Part shown: piece after piece, positions 1 through 10,287 of the stretch
Layout: each line of letters opens with the position of its first letter
How positions within the stretch are numbered: the first letter of the stretch is position 1
Assembly: GCA_019059635.1 (NCBI GenBank)
Contig: JAGVRJ010000005.1
Location: 1,860,001 to 1,924,000 of the forward strand
Direction of reading: 5' to 3'
Length of the DNA stretch: 64,000 nucleotides
From: Proales similis
Taxonomy: Eukaryota > Rotifera > Eurotatoria > Ploima > Proalidae
Made by a program: the position numbers and the translations under genes
The notes under the pieces: model-generated
The model's input: the letters and a program-made list of their open reading frames with translations, nothing else
What the model was told of the DNA's origin: nothing
The model's database searches: none

Positions 1-468
1 GTCTAACACTAGCTGAGATGATGATCAAACGCAAGCGTTCCATATTGATCATTCACCTTTTTTAATTAATTTTCAGTCAAAATTCATTCAACCTCCTGTC
101 AGTGATAAGGAAACGCTTACTTATCAGACCATTCTCTTGCTGATTAGTTTTTTTTTTCACATTTTGCATTTGTTTGCGCTCTGGTGCGAAAAGGTCTGCA
201 GCAGATAGGAATCGTATATATACACAACTAAGCTCCATTTCGCGCATTTATATAAACGGGCTAGACGAAAACTGGGTCTCAATGTTCGACAAACAAGATG
301 ACGACAACCACGACCCATAATAATTTGAAGCGCATGGCCCTATTAATCAGCGTGCTTGAATAAAGTCGAGTGAGTGAGAGTGCGCATTCTGCTCGATCAT
401 CGTCAATCTCTTTACTTTCACTTTTTCTCTTTATCTTGTCGATAGGCGTTAATTATTATCTTTATTAG
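1..468. other. 5' flank of calmodulin-like gene, first exon unresolved
   Basis: Contains the TATA candidate at 249-256, short ATG-started frames at 282 and 298 that close within 25 codons, and a consensus donor (GTGAGT at 370). None of the ATGs joins in phase through that donor to the coding exon that opens after the acceptor at 467-468, so the translation start of the gene is not identified here. Confidence 0.5.
249..256 (+). promoter_or_regulatory. TATA-box candidate upstream of the calmodulin-like gene
   Basis: The octamer TATATAAA lies about 220 bases before the first confidently coding exon of the calmodulin-like gene. A start site 25-35 bases downstream would give a 5' exon ending near the strong donor GTGAGT at 370. 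The initiator and first exon are inferred only. Confidence 0.35.
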
Positions 469-1876
469 CAAAACGAACGTCCAAGCAAGCGGAATCGACT
501 TGCACACTCTAAATCGTATTGAGTCAAAATTAGTCGGAACAAACACGGCCACCACAGTTGCGCCAGTTGAGATTACAAAATCGAGCCGATCGCTATTCAA
601 GCCGCTTTCGAGGAATAATAGCCGTGAGAGGCCCAGAAGCCGAACGCAATCGCAAACTGCTCAGAGCTCTTCCGTGACCTCCTCTGCCAATCATTCGCCT
701 TCCAATTTTAGAAGAGTTGTGCAGCTATTCACCACATCTCAACTAATGGGTAAGCTTCAGCCTTAATTATAGAATCGATTGAGTGCGAGGCACTCTGGTT
801 GCTCCCTAAACTCAGGGCCCATCTTTTCAGCATCGCTTGAAATCATTTCATTCCAGTGAGAAAGCGTTCTTTTCCACTCACACTTCTAAATGACGTCGAT
901 TAAATCATTTTTAAGTTTCGCACAATTATGTAACCATTTTAATGCTCGCTCAATTCAATATAAATCAGTCAGTCATCTAACTGCTCATCGCACTCAACGC
1001 TCTCTGTTGGCTCAGCTCAATCGAACTTGCTGCTTGCTCTTTGCATGTTAGTATTTTTTGTGTTGCACCCAGCTGCCGGAAGCTCATTGTAAATTGCTGA
1101 ACCATGGAGGAAATATTTAACAACTACCTGTTCTTTGGTAATAATCAATTTAAATGAGTAAATTCTTAGTTACGATGCACCACCCACTTGCCCGGGCTCT
1201 TGATTAATAACGCAACCAGACTGTCACAAATGCTCTCAGTTGAAATAGCTCTCCCTTTTTTGATTATTTATTTTAATCAAAACAAAAAATGCAAGATCTG
1301 AAGGCCGCTTTTACTATGTTCGACAAGAACGGCGATCAGAAAATATCGGAGACCGAGCTGCTCCAGGTGATGAAATACCTGGGAGTACAGGCCAACGAGC
1401 AAGACGTTAGAGCCATGATCAAAGGAGTAGACAAGAACGGTATGCCGCTTAGTCTTTAACTATTCAATCAATTAGTGCTTAATTGAAAAACCAATTTAAC
1501 CTAAAAAATGAAAGGCAACGGTTGTGTTGACTACGATGAGTTCATTCAAATGATGACCCAGACCCAAACAAAGCCGCTGAATGCCGACGAAGAACTGAAA
1601 AAGACCTTCGACATATTTGACATTGATGGCAACGGCTTCATATCAGCTGACGAGATAAAGCGAACTATGGAAAACTTGGGCGAGTCTCTTACCGACGACG
1701 AAGTAAGAGACATGATAAAGGCAGCAGATAAGAACGGTGACGGAAGGATTGACATAAATGGTGAGTAAAGCTGTTTTGCCAATTGAGCTCATTGTGCACA
1801 TATTGAGTTTAAATCCCTCATAAAAGAATTCACGGGACTCTTGAATGGTGCAGGTGCCATGCAAAAGCGACACTGA
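469..1876 (+). CDS. Calmodulin-like EF-hand protein with Ser/Arg-rich N-terminal extension (5' end unresolved)
   Basis: A calcium sensor of the calmodulin family. Exons: about 469-749, 1296-1439, 1515-1760 and 1827-1876, all GT-AG with matching phases. The exon ending at 749 reads FTTSQLM-D-LKAAF across the junction and aligns with calmodulin LTEEQIAEFKEAF, so the upstream exon is truly coding. That exon adds about 85 residues rich in Ser, Arg and Thr ahead of the EF-hands. Four loops follow, all with canonical ligands: DKNGDQKISETE, DKNGNGCVDYDE, DIDGNGFISADE and DKNGDGRIDINE. The tail is short and basic (QKRH). Introns fall at positions known from animal calmodulin genes. No ATG is in frame in the first exon except at 746, which would cut into helix E, so an upstream exon is likely. 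It is not calmodulin itself, because of the extension and divergence. Confidence 0.82.
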
Positions 1877-2637
1877 GCAAGTACACTATCTAGGACGCCG
1901 TTCTGCACTTACAAGCACCCTTATTTTTCTTTTCGGTCATAATTAATAATTGATGATTGGCAACAACAGCAAATTCAGTTGGTAACAAGAAAAAGCGAAG
2001 ATTCAAACGGAGGAGCGCATTAAGTGCGCCATTCGCGCATCATCCGGTCTAAATGCGGGTTTATGCAATTGAATCTGGCCCACAGTTTATCCCATCCCTC
2101 AATTTTAGCCAACAGCTCGGATATTTCTATTTGTCAATTCTGACGACGCTCGTTTAGGCTTCCTGGCCAAAAGAGTCCTTCTTTTTCTAATTCAATTCTT
2201 CAATTCTATTCTTTTCCCTCGCAATTTTATCTTTTTCTAAATATCAGAATGTTTACCTTCAATGAGAGCCACCAGCAGAAAAGAGCAACGCTTGCAAGAA
2301 GTGAATCTTTTTTTTTTCTTCTAATTTAATGAAGCTCCTCTTTTTCTTCAGTTTCTTCAATGTGCTAACTTTTAGCAGCAAAGCTATTCAAAATCAATTG
2401 CCAACTACCCCATTGTCTTGGAGAGAAGAATTAATATTAAATCATCATGAATAAATTAACTAAACAAACAACAGGTTTCAAGATTTCGTTCATCGTTTCA
2501 TTCATCATCTTTATTGGCCTTTTGGAAAAATTCTAGAGACATTGATTTTTTTCTTGTATTCGATGCATTTGCTAGCTAGTCTATGTCTAGGCGCGAAGCT
2601 TTGATGGCTTAAAATAATATTTAAGTTTCGTCGGCGA
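1877..2637. other. Convergent intergenic stretch
   Basis: Lies between the stop codons of the calmodulin-like gene and the filament-calmodulin gene. On the minus strand a polyadenylation-type AATAAA occurs near 2510, about 130 bases after the fusion gene's stop. Otherwise AT-rich with T runs. No coding signal seen. Confidence 0.5.
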
Positions 2638-4717
2638 TCAGAACGGCGATTTCATCAGACGAGAAAATTCTGTGAATGTGCAAGTTTCGGTTTTAATTTA
2701 GAGCCAAAGTGCACATGGCAAACAAATAAACTCACCCTGGAAGCTGAGGCGTCCGTCGCCATTCGCGTCCACTTTGGCGATCATTTGGTTGATTTGCGCA
2801 TCACTGTAGTGCTGTCCGATTTTAGATAGAATCTGCTTCAGTTCACTTGTGCTTATGTAACCACTGTTGTCCAGATCGAATTTCTTGAACGCGTAAAAGA
2901 GCTCGTCATCGTCAAATGTGCCGGTGAACACGGGCAGCATGATTTTGCAAAACTCATTGAAGTCAATGCTACGACTCGCTTCGATTGAACTTGTGTTAAC
3001 ACAGATGGGCTGGCTATTATATATCAATCAGACCTACCATCTCTATCCACTTCCTTCAAAATCTGCTGGTAAGCCTGATCAGACAGCTTGACGTTTAGGC
3101 GGCTCAGCACATTGTCCAGCTCTGAAGAGTTAATTGAACCACTTCGATCTTTGTCAAAATAGTTGAACACTTCTCTCAAGACTAATTCAATTGGAGCATT
3201 TCTATTTAATCAGCTGAATCAAGATCTATCTACTCACTATTGATCGCTTGCTTCTTGGCTGGTTCCTCGTTGTCTCTTTGTGGAGCGATCGGGGTAGCTC
3301 CAACAATGTCACGAATGCCTCCAGTTTTGCTTGGCTTTTTGGAATCTTCGTCACTGGAAGATGAACTGCTACTGCTGCTACTGCTGCTACTGCTGCTGCT
3401 ACTGCTGGTTGTTGGATCCCTTGGTCTTACAACTGACGAACTGACATGGGTGAAAGTGGTTTGGCTCTGGATGCCTTGCATTAGCGATAATTGAGAGTTC
3501 AATATGCTTCGATAAGTTTGAATTTCCGACTCCAGCTTGGTTCTGGTCACTCTTTCCCAATATTCTAGCTCGTTCATGAATCCCTTGTTTTGATCTCGTA
3601 GCGAGTCGATTTCGCTCTGCTTACGATCAAGTATGTTCACATTTCTTAAGCGAATGCTTTCAAGCTCTTCTTCCAGTCGTGCCAGTCGCTGACTTAGCTG
3701 AGTGTGCTGAGTGCTGAGTTCTTTCATTTCGGTCTTGTGCAAGCTCAGACTGTCTCTAAGCTCCTTCGAGTTCATTCCCTCGGCCTCGAGCGACGCATTC
3801 ATTTTCAGTTTAGCCTGCTCAGCCAATACTCGCTCATACTCGGCCTGCTCGGTCACAAGCTTAAGCTCTTCCTCTTTGACAAGTTTATAGTCCTGGATTT
3901 GCTTCTGAGTAAGCTGGTGGAAGTCTTCCCTAATCTGACGAACAGCAGTGCTCAGCTCAGTTCTGTAGAAATTGTTCAAATCGCCGGCCGGTATCGCTTG
4001 GCCAGCCGAGCCCATTCGTGAGCTCAGGTCAGTTGACTCTTCATGGAAAAGCGCTTTTCTAAATGCAATCTCGTCCTGTAGAGTTTGAATCTCGAACTCG
4101 AGCTTTTTATTGTCAGCTCGGCTGTTCTTAAGCGATTTCCTCAGCGATGCCAGATTTTGCTCGTTCTTCAACACTTTCTCTTGCTCTTTTGTGATGTCCT
4201 CTTGGGCTCGTTGTGCTCCACTCAGCAAATAGCTTCGTTGCGCCTGAATCTCGGCCAATTGATTTTGCAAGGTGGCAATCTTTTGTCGCTGAACATTTGC
4301 CTCGTTCTGAAAGAATCTGAATCGCTGGTTGAGGTGTTCCATTTCCATTTGGTTCTCTTCAATTCTAAGCTGATGAGCCACGCACGTGTTTGATTCCTGC
4401 TCGAGACGCCGACGAGCCTCTTCTAGCTGCCTGTCATGTTCACTTTTGTCCATAAGAGTTGGAATGGCACGCTCTTTGGCCTTTTCCACCTCATCAATAA
4501 GATTTCTGTTCTTTGCTTCGAGAACTCGCACATCGTTGAGATAGCGCTCAAGTTCATTGTTCAATCGTCGTAGCTCTCCTTTCTCATTTTCGTTGGTAGT
4601 CTTCAGTTTAAGAATGGCATTCTTCGTCCAGGTTGTGACTGCCGAGCTATGACTTTCAACTTTGGAACTTCCCACCAGAGCAGTGGCTGCTTTAAGCGCC
4701 TCAGCCGCTTGACTCAT
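2638..4717 (-). CDS. Cytoplasmic intermediate filament protein fused to a calmodulin-like domain
   Basis: Predicted 632 residues from exons 4717-3238, 3181-3038, 2978-2736 and 2669-2638 (1899 coding bases). Exon 1 gives head, rod and tail of an intermediate filament: coil 1A start with ERYLNDVRVLEAKNRNL and the coil 2 end motif YWERVTRTKLESEIQTYRSIL broken at residues about 380-405. A run of about 18 serines near residue 445 follows, and no lamin Ig tail is present. Instead a 56-nt intron with a consensus GTGAGT donor (3237-3182) joins in phase to four EF-hands: DKDRSGSINSSE, DRDASRSIDFNE, DLDNSGYISTSE and DANGDGRLSFQE, all with usable ligands. Helix E of EF1 spans the splice. Without splicing the frame stops at 3230 after 495 residues. 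The EF-hand exons have no ATG of their own, and no AATAAA lies between the two parts. It would be a filament-forming, calcium-binding cytoskeletal protein (inference). Confidence 0.85.
3360..3412 (-). repeat. Serine-codon repeat (AGC/AGT) encoding a poly-Ser tract
   Basis: Imperfect triplet repeat read on the minus strand as a run of Ser codons (mixed AGC, AGT and TCA), within the tail of the filament protein. Mixed codon use suggests selection on the protein tract as well as slippage. It links the rod to the EF-hand module. Confidence 0.8.
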
Positions 4718-6218
4718 AATTCTCTCGTATTAAGTCGTGTCTAAAAATCAAAACTCTGATAGAATTCCAAGTAGAATAAAATTGCATTCGACATTTAAGA
4801 ATGCAAATGGAGCGGTCGAATAAGTAACCGCATAAAACATAGACTGGAAGAGAAATAAAGAGCCTCAGTTCGGTCGGGCCAATAGTGAACTCAGTTGGTA
4901 AAGATATAAGATGAAAAAAAAAATAAAATGACGCGTCCTCTAGCCATGAATCCGATGCTTATCTGGCAATTTAAAAATTCACCACAAAAATGACTAATTG
5001 ATCTTATAGATAAAATGAAATAAAACAAAAAAAAGGTGCGCTGGCTGCGATCTGAAGTCTCTTATTAAGGCCTAATATAGTCAGTTGGTTTCGAAATTAG
5101 CTTTCGCTGGATTAAAAGCGGCCCCGAAATGAGGCAAAGATGAAAATCGTAAACTTTATAAAGAGAAAGCCAGAGGGGCGAATGAATAATTTCGGATTGC
5201 GCGACTGCTGTTGTGAAAACTTGCAATGTCGCTCTCAATTCTGCAACCCGTCTTGAATGTTTAGTCCTCTCTCTCTCTCTTTGTTTTCTTCGTATTTCTT
5301 AATCTATTTGATATTCAAATTTAAACATTTCGGTCGAAGCAGTACACCCTGTAGCGCATGATCAAAAGGTATAATGGCTGTTTCTTATTGTAGCCAATAT
5401 AACCTGGGTCGAGGCAAGCTTGCTTTATTAGCAGAGAAAGAAAGCACAAGCGAGAGAGACAGAGAGGGGGAGAGAGAGAAAAAAAAAGAGCAAAAAACGA
5501 GAATGAACAAGCATAGCGGTGGGCGGCATTGCGTAAAAATTATTAGCTTAATTCAAGTCTACGGCCAAGCTCTGTCTTCCAAGCTACATTTAGAGTTGGC
5601 TAGCAAATATTTAATTAACTTACACACGCCAGATTAAAACCTGACTAGAAAACGGTTTAACATGAACAAATGTCATTGCTTAGGCGGTCCGACAAGCAGT
5701 TGGGTAATTCTCACTAAATCGAGTGGGTTTCTTTAATCTCTTTTAAAATGAGATTTCTGCTGAAATAAAAACTAAGGCTTTACTTTTATCTCAAAGATTA
5801 GAACTTTAAGTGGATACGAGCAGTAGCAAATGCTCTGCTCAGTGTTAAACGCGAGATTAACCATCAAAATGATTATTATCATTCGGCGTCACCTCAGTAG
5901 CGGGCGCCATATCGGAGCAACGCATCGCTCTCTTTGTTTGCCCCAGATCGGACCCAAATCCGATTTTAATTAAATTGAGCGTTCACTTTCAACTTAAATC
6001 ACTTTCCGCTATTTTTAATACACAAACACACCAAGTTCATAACACGAGTCTCGTTTCTTTTTTGTTATTGTTTTTTATTTTTTACTATGCTATGTGATTT
6101 TTGGCACGAATTCGGTTCTACCAAATTTTTGATTTAAAAATTTTTTGCATTTTGAATTTGAAATTAAAAATTATTTTGGATAGTTGAGAATTGACTGCTG
6201 AGTAAATTGGATGTGGTT
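4718..6218. other. Upstream region of the filament gene and 3' flank of SOD
   Basis: About 1.5 kb. Holds a TC run near 5270-5283 and a purine tract of GA/AGAG type near 5450-5490, both in the filament gene's upstream direction, and an A/T-rich block near 6050-6190. A palindromic CTTTATAAAG occurs at about 5153. An 87-codon open frame over the purine tract is low-complexity and was not accepted. No gene seen. Confidence 0.45.
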
Positions 6219-6968
6219 TTAGGGCTTCTTGAAGACAATGTTGCCGCAAGCAATTCGGCTTCCAGCATCTCCGCTGCTCAAGCTGGCTTCAGTTCGGGCA
6301 CGGCCTAGATCATCGAATCGCTCATGGAGAACAACTGATCGACCGATGATTGACTCGGGACCAGAGAGCTGAATTCGGTTGGAAGAGAACTCGGTGAAGA
6401 TGACACCGTTGACAGGGCTGAGAATGTTGCCAAGGTCACCAGCATGTGAAGGATGCTGGCTGTTTCGCGGGTTCCAGTGGGGTCCAGCAGACAAGCAGCC
6501 TTTTGTTTTGATGATAAGTTTTCTTTTTTTCGTCGAGAAAATTCACTCGTGCTGCTTACTGATGGTAGGATCTTGGTTCATTTCAGTAATGCCGAAAGCA
6601 TGAACGTGGAAGCCTCGCTGTCGGTTGACCACCGGGTCAGTTGGTGGCATGAAGGTAACGTTGACGCGAACGTTAACGGGGCTGCTTGGCGACTAAGCTT
6701 AAGAGTTGAATAATTCGGTCTCGGACTGGCTTTGATTGAACTCAACTTACGAATTGAACAAAGTCGATGCTTCCGAAGATTGCCACAGGCTGACCGCTCT
6801 GGGTCTTCATGATGGCGCCTCCCAAAATAGCATTGGCCTGGATGGGGAATGATTGGGCCTGGAAAAGGCGACCGCTTTTACGCAAGCCATACTTACAGAA
6901 ATAAAAAGTCAACCGCTTACTTGAGCGTAGCAAACGCAAGCCAAAAGCACGATAGCCAGCTTGTACAT
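6219..6968 (-). CDS. Secreted Cu/Zn superoxide dismutase with shortened zinc loop
   Basis: Predicted 189 residues, exons 6968-6921, 6858-6751, 6692-6560 and 6499-6219. Converts superoxide to peroxide and oxygen. Exon 1 is a signal peptide (MYKLAIVLLACVCYA), so the enzyme is probably extracellular. Copper ligands are in GFHVHAFG, AGPHWNP and the later VVLHERFDDLG. The disulfide pair is CLSAGPHW and SRIACG. The active-site arginine is probably the R in AGSRIACG. Compared with human SOD1, the segment between zinc ligands His71 and His80 is six residues shorter: QHPSHAGDLGN places the two histidines three apart instead of nine, with the Asp ligand retained. The electrostatic loop is full length. 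Activity is likely, but zinc geometry may differ. Sits alone, transcribed toward the filament gene. Confidence 0.93.
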
Positions 6969-7368
6969 TTTAAGCTTATTGATTATTGATTGCGACAATG
7001 TTCAAATTTAGAAATTGATGTGTAAAAATTAATTTTCGAGCTGTGTGATCACTTCCTTAAATAGCTGCGATGGCTCTTGCTACACGATAGATGACGCATC
7101 ATCGTTTAGCCGACGACCTTGCATTTTGATTTCATATGGCTACAAGCTTAGAATCGCGTCAATCAGAAACGGCCTCTCACTCTCACAGCATTTACACAAT
7201 TAACTTTTCAATCGCTCTCTGGATCGTTTTACACGCTTCAATCTTCTTTGAGCAAACACAACTCATTTTAAATCGCGTAAACTTTCATGTTTTCTTTTTA
7301 TTCAATGAAGAAAAAAAAGCAAAAATTGCGAAGACTGACAGAGCTTGCTATCATCATGGATTTTGAAC
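6969..7368. other. Intergenic: SOD promoter and chitinase 3' flank
   Basis: About 400 bases. A minus-strand AATAAA near 7300 probably ends the chitinase transcript. The rest is the SOD upstream region. A 76-codon plus-strand frame here lacks family resemblance. Confidence 0.45.
7055..7063 (-). promoter_or_regulatory. TATA-like element upstream of SOD
   Basis: TATTTAAGG on the minus strand, 87 bases before the SOD start codon. Position suits a core promoter, but no initiator is obvious. Confidence 0.35.
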
Positions 7369-10287
7369 TCAAAGCTTGGAAATAGACATTCGCAATGATT
7401 TCTTGAGTCTGCTCAACGACAACTTGCAGTAAGTTTCGCTCAAATAATTGCACTGTTCACTTAAATGCTGATCACAGAAGCAGCCTAAATTGCGATGAGC
7501 CGGTTAATCAATGCGTTCGAATATTTCGATTCAAATCTACTTGCCTTTCATGTTGAATTTGGAGTTGTCTGGACAAACAAACGCCTGCGTTCGAATCAAC
7601 GGAAGACTGATTGTTTGCTTACTTGGCGTCAAGAGGCCCATTATGTTTATTTCTGAGTGCTCTTCGTCGCAGTAGTAATATTTTGTGCAATCGAACGGAT
7701 CTCTGTGCAGCCCTTGTCGCTTGCCAGTGCAGTTGAATGTGTCGGGCATGTCGTAAGGCTTGAAAAGCTGTGGCTTGTGCACAAATAGCGATATGAGATC
7801 ATTCTGAATTCTGCTCTGTTTCAGTGATAGAAAATTGCTTTCAACTGTTTGCAAGTCGTCACTGTCTGCTGGGTTTTCGAACTCGTCATTGAGTATGTAG
7901 AATAGGTGAGAGTGGTCTTCATCTATAGCTTGCTGCATTTGACCTTGTTTGGTGCCAATCTTGCTGTAATAGTCCGGCATGTATTCCATCAGCAGCGACA
8001 TGCTGTTCTTGATCAGTGGATATGACCCGAGGCCGCAAAACTTGCCTGAGAAATCGTCCATATCAATTGACCATATGAACACTCCGCCGAGCTTTTTGGC
8101 TACCACATAAGCTGTCTATAAAAAAAAGTCGAAATTGTCAATTGATCGAGAAGCTCAATTGCTACCAGGAAATCACTAACCCTCATGTGGAAACTTTTAA
8201 TGTCGTCATAGCCGATCCAGTCCTGGTCCTTGTACATGTAGTAGCTTTTGCTTTTCGGAGTCCACACGTTGTTCCACTTTGACTTTTGCTTGAGGCCGCA
8301 AATTTCATAATATGCCAAGAAGCCAGGAGTTTTGGTGAAGTTTCCAGACGTGCCGTTCTTAAAGCTTTCAGCGTAGATTCCATTTCTATTTGAGTCTTTG
8401 AGTGTGAACGTTCGGCCATATGCGGGCAGGCCTAATACGATCTTGTGCGGTGGACAACCTTTGCTTATCCTTTTTGCAAATTCGCAAAATCTCTTTGAAC
8501 TTTGATAATCGATTCGACCACTCACCAGTAAGATACGCTCCAATCCTGATTGAACTGCTCAGTTGACTCGTCTTCGTCCTCCTCCGCATATAACGGTGCG
8601 TTCAATCCTGTTCTGCCGTCCCTTTTTATTCAGTTTCTCGTTCGGTAATGATTATGGCAAGAAAATTCAAGCTGTAAACCTACCATGAACCATGAAAATC
8701 AAATCTATTCAACAGAATTTTGTTATTTTGCCGCAAATTAAATGAATAAATTCAGCAACTTACGTCATCATGTTTATGAAATCGAGATTTTCAGCCAGTT
8801 CTTTAACGTCGTAGGCTTGATCGATACGGCTCTTTCCCGAGCCGACTGCCGCCGAGAGAAGCAGAGTGTCGTTGCTAGTGGTCTTTGATTCCAACTCAAC
8901 CGCTTCTCGTAACTCTCTTACAAGGCTGGCCAAGTTCTTCTTGTCTTCTTCTTGACCCCCACGCTCGGCCGGAAATTCCCAGTCTACAAGAAAGCTGAGC
9001 TTAAAATTCGACTCGAATATTCATAACAATCTCAAGCTCACCTAAATCAAGTCCATCGAAACCGTACTTTCTCAGAAATTTTATGGCATGGTCGATAAAC
9101 TTTTGCCTATTCTCTTGGCTCGAGACCATTTGGGAGAATTCAGCACTGGCCATGCTATTTAACGAAATAAATAGAGTAGCTCTCGATTGAACTTTAACTT
9201 CAGTCTCTTACTTCCATCCACCCACGGCTATCATTGTTTTCAGTGCAGGATTCTTAAACTTCAAGTCATTCACTTTCGCGTACATTTCTGCTTTTTCGTT
9301 TTTTTTTTTTGAACGAATTCAAGTCGAACTTTCAGATTCAAGTAAAGAGAGATAGACACTTGCCTTCGTCATTTTCCTCAATCGTGCGCAAGGTTAACGT
9401 TTGATTATCAATGTAAGCAAATGCATAAATGAGATGAGTGCAGAGAAAAGGATCAACATTCTCTGGCACAAATCGAGCTGGCTCGCTCCTATACTGACTC
9501 CAGTTGGTCATGTAACAGACTTTTTTGTATTTGAAATCTGCATTTGCTAATAGATAGAAAATACGTGAGACTGAACTGCTAGTTTATCGTTAATTACTCT
9601 TCATTTCCTTCTTGTCTTTCTCAACGCTCGATTTCACTGTCGCTTTGGTGTTGGATCGCACCGGAATTCTCAACGGCACTACAATGTAGGCCAAGTCTTC
9701 GGCTTCTTCATTTTTGAAATGTGAATTTTTAAACTCTTTTGGTTGTCAGAGATTAATCTTTCACCTTGGCCTTGTCGATGCTTTAATACTGAGTCTCTGA
9801 AAAGGCGCGAGAAATTCTCACTGTTTCTCTTTTTTTCCAAATAAAACGCTGCTCTTGCTGAGCTTGAATTCAGAGGCAGCTGCTGTTGATTTTCGGCTTC
9901 TGAATCTAAGGCTGCAGCTTGTTCTGACCCGCTCGACCGCTTGCTCGGCCCATCAGCAATTTGATCGTCGCATGTTTCCCACGGAAGCGCAAGCGTGCAT
10001 TTTTGCTTTGCCTCATCAAACTTAAGTCCTTTGGCGCATTTAAACTCGCTTCTCTCGTTGTCGGGCAAATCGCACAAGTAATACACGCAAGAGCGAACAG
10101 GATCAGTGCAATATTTAGAGTCAGCTGAAATCGAGCAGTACGAAATAGAAATTCTTTTCTCCTTCTTACTGATTAAATGGATGCAAGACTTACAGCTTTT
10201 GTTGGTCAGAACGCCTGCTCTGGCATATATAACACAGGCTACGAAGAACTCCAGACATATGAGAAAGAGAGTTGTGCGTATTTTCAT
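7369..10287 (-). CDS. GH18 chitinase with N- and C-terminal CBM14 chitin-binding domains
   Basis: Predicted 748 residues from 12 exons: 10287-10194, 10124-9765, 9705-9598, 9546-9364, 9287-9212, 9154-9042, 8983-8764, 8704-8684, 8621-8526, 8469-8181, 8115-7545 and 7484-7369. Hydrolyses chitin. Order: signal peptide, CBM14 (YCTDP...YYLCDL...FKCAKGLKFD), Ser/Gln-rich linker, GH18 barrel from KVCYMTNWSQYR, conserved AVGGWN, catalytic FDGLDLDWE with the proton-donor Glu, MTFDFHGSW, LGLPAYGRTFTL and SIDMDDFSGKFCG, then a C-terminal CBM14 (CTGKRQGLHRDPFDC...). Introns after exons 4 and 11 use GC donors (G|GCAAGT). Exon 5 has a NAGNAG acceptor (9287 or 9290). Exon 8 is a 21-nt microexon carrying FDFHGS. 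Secreted, probably for cuticle, gut or defence (inference). Confidence 0.93.

Noticed and set aside
3040-3240. Filament gene ending at the stop at 3230 with a separate EF-hand gene downstream
   Set aside because: The EF-hand frame has no in-frame ATG, no poly-A signal separates them, and a 56-nt consensus intron joins them in phase at a calmodulin intron position.
3182-3240. Alternative 32-36-nt introns at the same joint (donor 3233 or acceptor at 3205)
   Set aside because: Too short for this genome, and they either use a weak donor or run into a stop codon.
5374-5637. 87-codon plus-strand frame
   Set aside because: Driven by a GA-rich tract, with no family resemblance or splice partner.
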